Assembly (NCBI GenBank): GCA_038496445.1
Contig: JALMLS010000059.1
Location: forward strand, 1 to 20,377
Direction: 5' to 3'
From: Trichosphaerium sp. ATCC 40318
Taxonomy: Eukaryota; Discosea; Flabellinia; Trichosidae
Length of the DNA stretch: 20,377 bases
In this document: positions 18,050-20,377 of the stretch, in pieces
How the letters are laid out: every line of letters begins with the position of its first letter
Numbering within the stretch: position 1 is the first letter of the stretch
Position numbers and translations under genes: made by a program
The notes under the pieces: generated by a model
What the model was told of the DNA's origin: nothing
What the model saw: the letters and a program-made list of their open reading frames with translations, nothing else
Database searches by the model: none

Positions 18050-20022
18050 ATGAGCGCATCAACAGCAATCTTTTTACTTGTTCTATCGTTATTCGCATAC
18101 GCACTCTCGCAAGATTCGTTTGTAATTACAACCACGCCTCTCCCAGGCTTTGAAATACGATCGAAAGCTGATCCATCAATGGTTATACAAAGTAATAGAC
18201 ATTTTCTTCTCCCAAATAGAGTCGCTCGAATTTTTATTGACAAACACTTTGTTTAGCATGTGAATACCAACAAGCCGATGGCCTTTTCGCTATTTCGTAT
18301 ACATACATGCCATCAACTAAGACACTTATTGGAAAGACTTTTGACTTACTGTTTCAGGCGAATCCGCGCACGTGTGCTATACAGGTATCGTTTTGGTTAC
18401 AAATACAAAAAAAAAACCACGCACTCCCGCCGACAAATCCAATATCTGTTGTGTCTACTTTACAATAGTGACACATCGAGCAATCTGTTGGTCCAAGTAC
18501 AACCATATAACCCGAACTCGTGATGCCGTATAATACGCCTGTTGCTTTATCCACAGCAAGGTACGGAATGTCAGTGTTAACGGGACATGAAGTCTGAATG
18601 TAAAATTATTTTAACTTGATATTGAAAGGTGTGTTAATTCACTACAACAGTGGAGATAGTCGGCGATACATTATACATTGCTGGCAGTATGAAATTCGCT
18701 GTATTACCTCTAACAGGTCCTATGGCTTGTGTTGTTACTCAGCTAGTGGACTATATCGTACCTGCGTCCGGAGGTACATATTTTTCCTGATCAATATTGT
18801 TCTATTATTGTAATAGTACTTATTATCTACTTCCTAGATATTACCGCAATATCGGATAATGAAATTATTGGTAAAACTACCGACAATACCTATTATTCAT
18901 TTAATATTGGCACCTCAACGATAGCTCCGTTTGTAACAACATTACCAGCGATACTTGGTGGTGCTATTTCTTCTCTATTTTTTGATACAACACCTCCACC
19001 TGAAATAACACCTCCTCCGGATGTGGCAACTCCTCCTACAGTAGCTCCTCAAGGTGGTATTGTTGATGCTTTAATCATAGGAAAAGGAGACGGAATACCA
19101 GGATTTGATTATTACTCCCTTTCCGATACAACCAATATCCTTGGATGTACGAATTTTGTTTGTACTCCACTACAAAATATTACATGGATATTTATACATT
19201 TATAGCATGTGATAATCCAGAATTGGAAACAGATCCAGATGCAATGGAATACAGCGCTGTACTTGATAAAATCTTGTACTTGAACAAAAACCAGCAGCTA
19301 TTCACAATTGATCCTTACACATGTCAAGTTGTACGTCAGATTTTGAAGCGCCTTTATGAAAGTCCATCACACTTACTCCGCATTTTAGGACAAAACATGT
19401 TTCTTCCCTATTTCCCTCACTGGATTGATGATAGATGATGCGAGTGGAAGAATATTTATGGAGGGTAGAGAATTTATTACATACGAGCTAGATGTAGAGA
19501 CATGTAAACTTAGCATTGCTTGCAGTGATAAACTCAGGTCAGCTTCTGCTGGTACGAAAATTTTAGTCGAGAAACTATATTTAGAGCATGGCGTTTAATT
19601 ATAACAGGAGAAATTGTTGATGGCGTTCTATTCCTTGCTGCCGATCGTGAGACAGATGTTATAGTTGACTTTTTATCTGGGTCATGTGCAACGATAGCTG
19701 ACTGGATTGATACAGGTTGTAGAGTCGCAGGTATAATTCTCCTGTTTTTTTGCTGTGTACAACTCATTGTTGTTTTTCTTGTTTAGGTTTAACATCAATA
19801 TCAGAGACTACTTTAATAGCTGCTTGCCAAGACGGAAGTTATTTATCTATTGATATCACTGAAGTCTTAACTACCGGTGTGACCCCAATGGAAGCCTACG
19901 AAATTCCTGCACCAACAAGCTTTGCTTTATCTGCGTTTAAGTTCAATCCTCCACCTCCACCAGTAGCACCAGCATTTATAGGTAGAGAAGGTTGTATAAG
20001 ACGATTGTCACAGGCAGTTTAA
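18050..20022 (+). CDS. Secreted propeller-like repeat protein with an inverted exon
   Basis: A predicted secreted protein of unknown role. Exons: 18050-18191, 18257-18384, [18593-18425 on the minus strand], 18651-18773, 18838-19146, 19206-19330, 19389-19537 (or to 19551), 19585 (or 19587)-19730, 19787-20022. The signal peptide is MSASTAIFLLVLSLFAYALS. The rest is built of repeating beta-rich units with Cys, such as ADGLFAISYTYMPST, LYIAGSMKFAVLPLTG, DKILYLNKNQQLFTIDPYTC and GVLFLAADRETD, resembling beta-propeller blades. A proline-rich spacer (TPPPEITPPPDVATPP) lies in the middle. The exons at 18257-18384 and 18651-18773 do not join in frame: direct splicing reads tryptophan, arginine, stop. 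The minus-strand exon between them fits both phases exactly and carries a matching blade; with it the total is 508 codons. No transmembrane anchor was seen. AATAAA overlaps the stop. Confidence 0.8.
18425..18593 (-). other. Inverted exon within an intron of the propeller-like gene
   Basis: On the minus strand, 169 nt are open and bounded by an acceptor (ACATTCAG, just after 18594) and a donor (GTGCGT from 18424), both types used elsewhere in the window. The translation has DIPYLAVDKATGVLYGITSS, MVVLGPTDCS and VDTTDIGFVGG, a propeller-like blade similar to those of the surrounding plus-strand gene. It starts in phase 0 and ends in phase 1, as needed between the exons ending at 18384 and starting at 18651. 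The plus strand over the same bases has stops in every frame. It is described here as an inverted copy of the gene's own missing exon; a separate minus-strand gene is less likely. Confidence 0.75.
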
Positions 20023-20026
20023 TAAA
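20021..20026 (+). terminator. Polyadenylation signal at the propeller-gene stop
   Basis: AATAAA starts at the second base of the TAA stop codon (20020-20022). Confidence 0.45.
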
Positions 20027-20377
20027 ATACGTCTACCCTTTTGCGGTGTGCAACAGTTTTGAGCAATACCAGAATTTACTTCCGAAGTTTCCGTGAAACC
20101 GTTGCATCCTTGTCCAAAATATCCTAGCTTGAAGTGAACCCGACATTACTCCGTAGACTCTATGGTACATCCATTCATTGGGCCCAGCAGGTAGAATGTT
20201 CAATGTGGTAGGTTTTGTGTTGTAGATTAAATGGCATTCAATTACCTGCATTTTCTGCAAACAGGTCTTACATAAAAAGTGTAAAATTAATCGTTAGTAG
20301 CTAACCCCTGCAGAGTTATGGAACCACAGATTGACTTAGGGTAGTTTAGTTTATTGAATGTGAACTTGTTACTACTT
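20023..20377 (-). CDS. 3' part of an unidentified minus-strand gene (5' end beyond the right edge)
   Basis: From the right edge, exon 20377-20306 reads FTFNKLNYPKSICGSITLQG. A 39-nt intron (20305-20267, GTTAGC...GTAAG) contains the perfect branch-point heptamer TACTAAC. The next small exon 20266-20246 adds PVCRKC. After that, two readings compete. One frame is open to about 20033 (IYNTKPTTLNILPAGPNEW, then VYGVMSGSLQ). Another has GYFGQGCNGFTETSEVN, then SGIAQNCCTPQKG, from about 20128 to about 20020. I could not decide the last splice sites. Cys-rich content and position suggest another extracellular protein, but no family is recognised. It converges on, and may overlap, the end of the propeller-like gene. 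Confidence 0.45.

Noticed and set aside
18043-18243. Minus-strand open frame of 66 codons over the propeller-gene start
   Set aside because: Antisense to the signal-peptide exon, with no domain-like content. Only the 18425-18593 minus-strand segment resembles a real exon.
1-20377. CRISPR arrays, tRNA or rRNA genes, bacterial operons
   Set aside because: None seen. The genes are intron-containing and eukaryotic, and no tRNA-type internal promoter pattern was noticed by eye.

Overview
The window is nuclear DNA from an intron-rich, AT-rich eukaryote. Six conserved or clearly structured genes carry many very short introns (about 35-170 nt) with GT...AG ends. TACTAAC-like branch points occur close to several acceptors, and AATAAA signals lie near several stop codons. 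I cannot name the organism. Short introns, an L1/Tx1-like LINE, secreted or membrane C-type-lectin and propeller-like proteins and a cytochrome P450 suggest a protist or an early-branching opisthokont or fungal lineage rather than a vertebrate or plant.

Layout, left to right. (1) A SPRY-domain gene on the minus strand runs off the left edge (1-474, perhaps further upstream). (2) SNRPE/SmE, plus strand, four exons, 93 aa (1949-2418). (3) A complete cytochrome P450, plus strand, 14 exons, about 487 aa (3199-5550). (4) An F-box/leucine-rich-repeat gene, minus strand (5850-6746), with one local frame disruption. (5) A secreted/type I membrane gene with tandem C-type-lectin domains, plus strand (7096-13345). 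Its third exon is split by a full-length non-LTR retrotransposon (7544-11933) flanked by a perfect 23-bp target-site duplication. Without the element and one duplication copy the gene is an unbroken 371-codon frame, so the insertion looks young. (6) TAF10, minus strand, four exons, 129 aa (14133-14712), divergent from (7) POT1, plus strand, ten exons, 489 aa with three OB-fold-like modules (14893-17521). (8) A secreted propeller-like protein, plus strand (18050-20022). (9) The end of a minus-strand gene that enters from the right edge (about 20023-20377).

The genes do not form a pathway. They mix core nuclear machinery (splicing, transcription, telomere protection), a P450 and surface/secreted proteins. 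The most unusual observation is in the propeller-like gene. A 169-nt exon with matching reading phase and matching domain content lies in the wrong orientation inside an intron; in the present orientation the neighbouring exons cannot be joined without an immediate stop. Also notable are the retrotransposon (a novel ORF1, and endonuclease and reverse transcriptase in different frames), GTAC-type 5' splice sites, and a strong local excess of the palindrome CACGTG.
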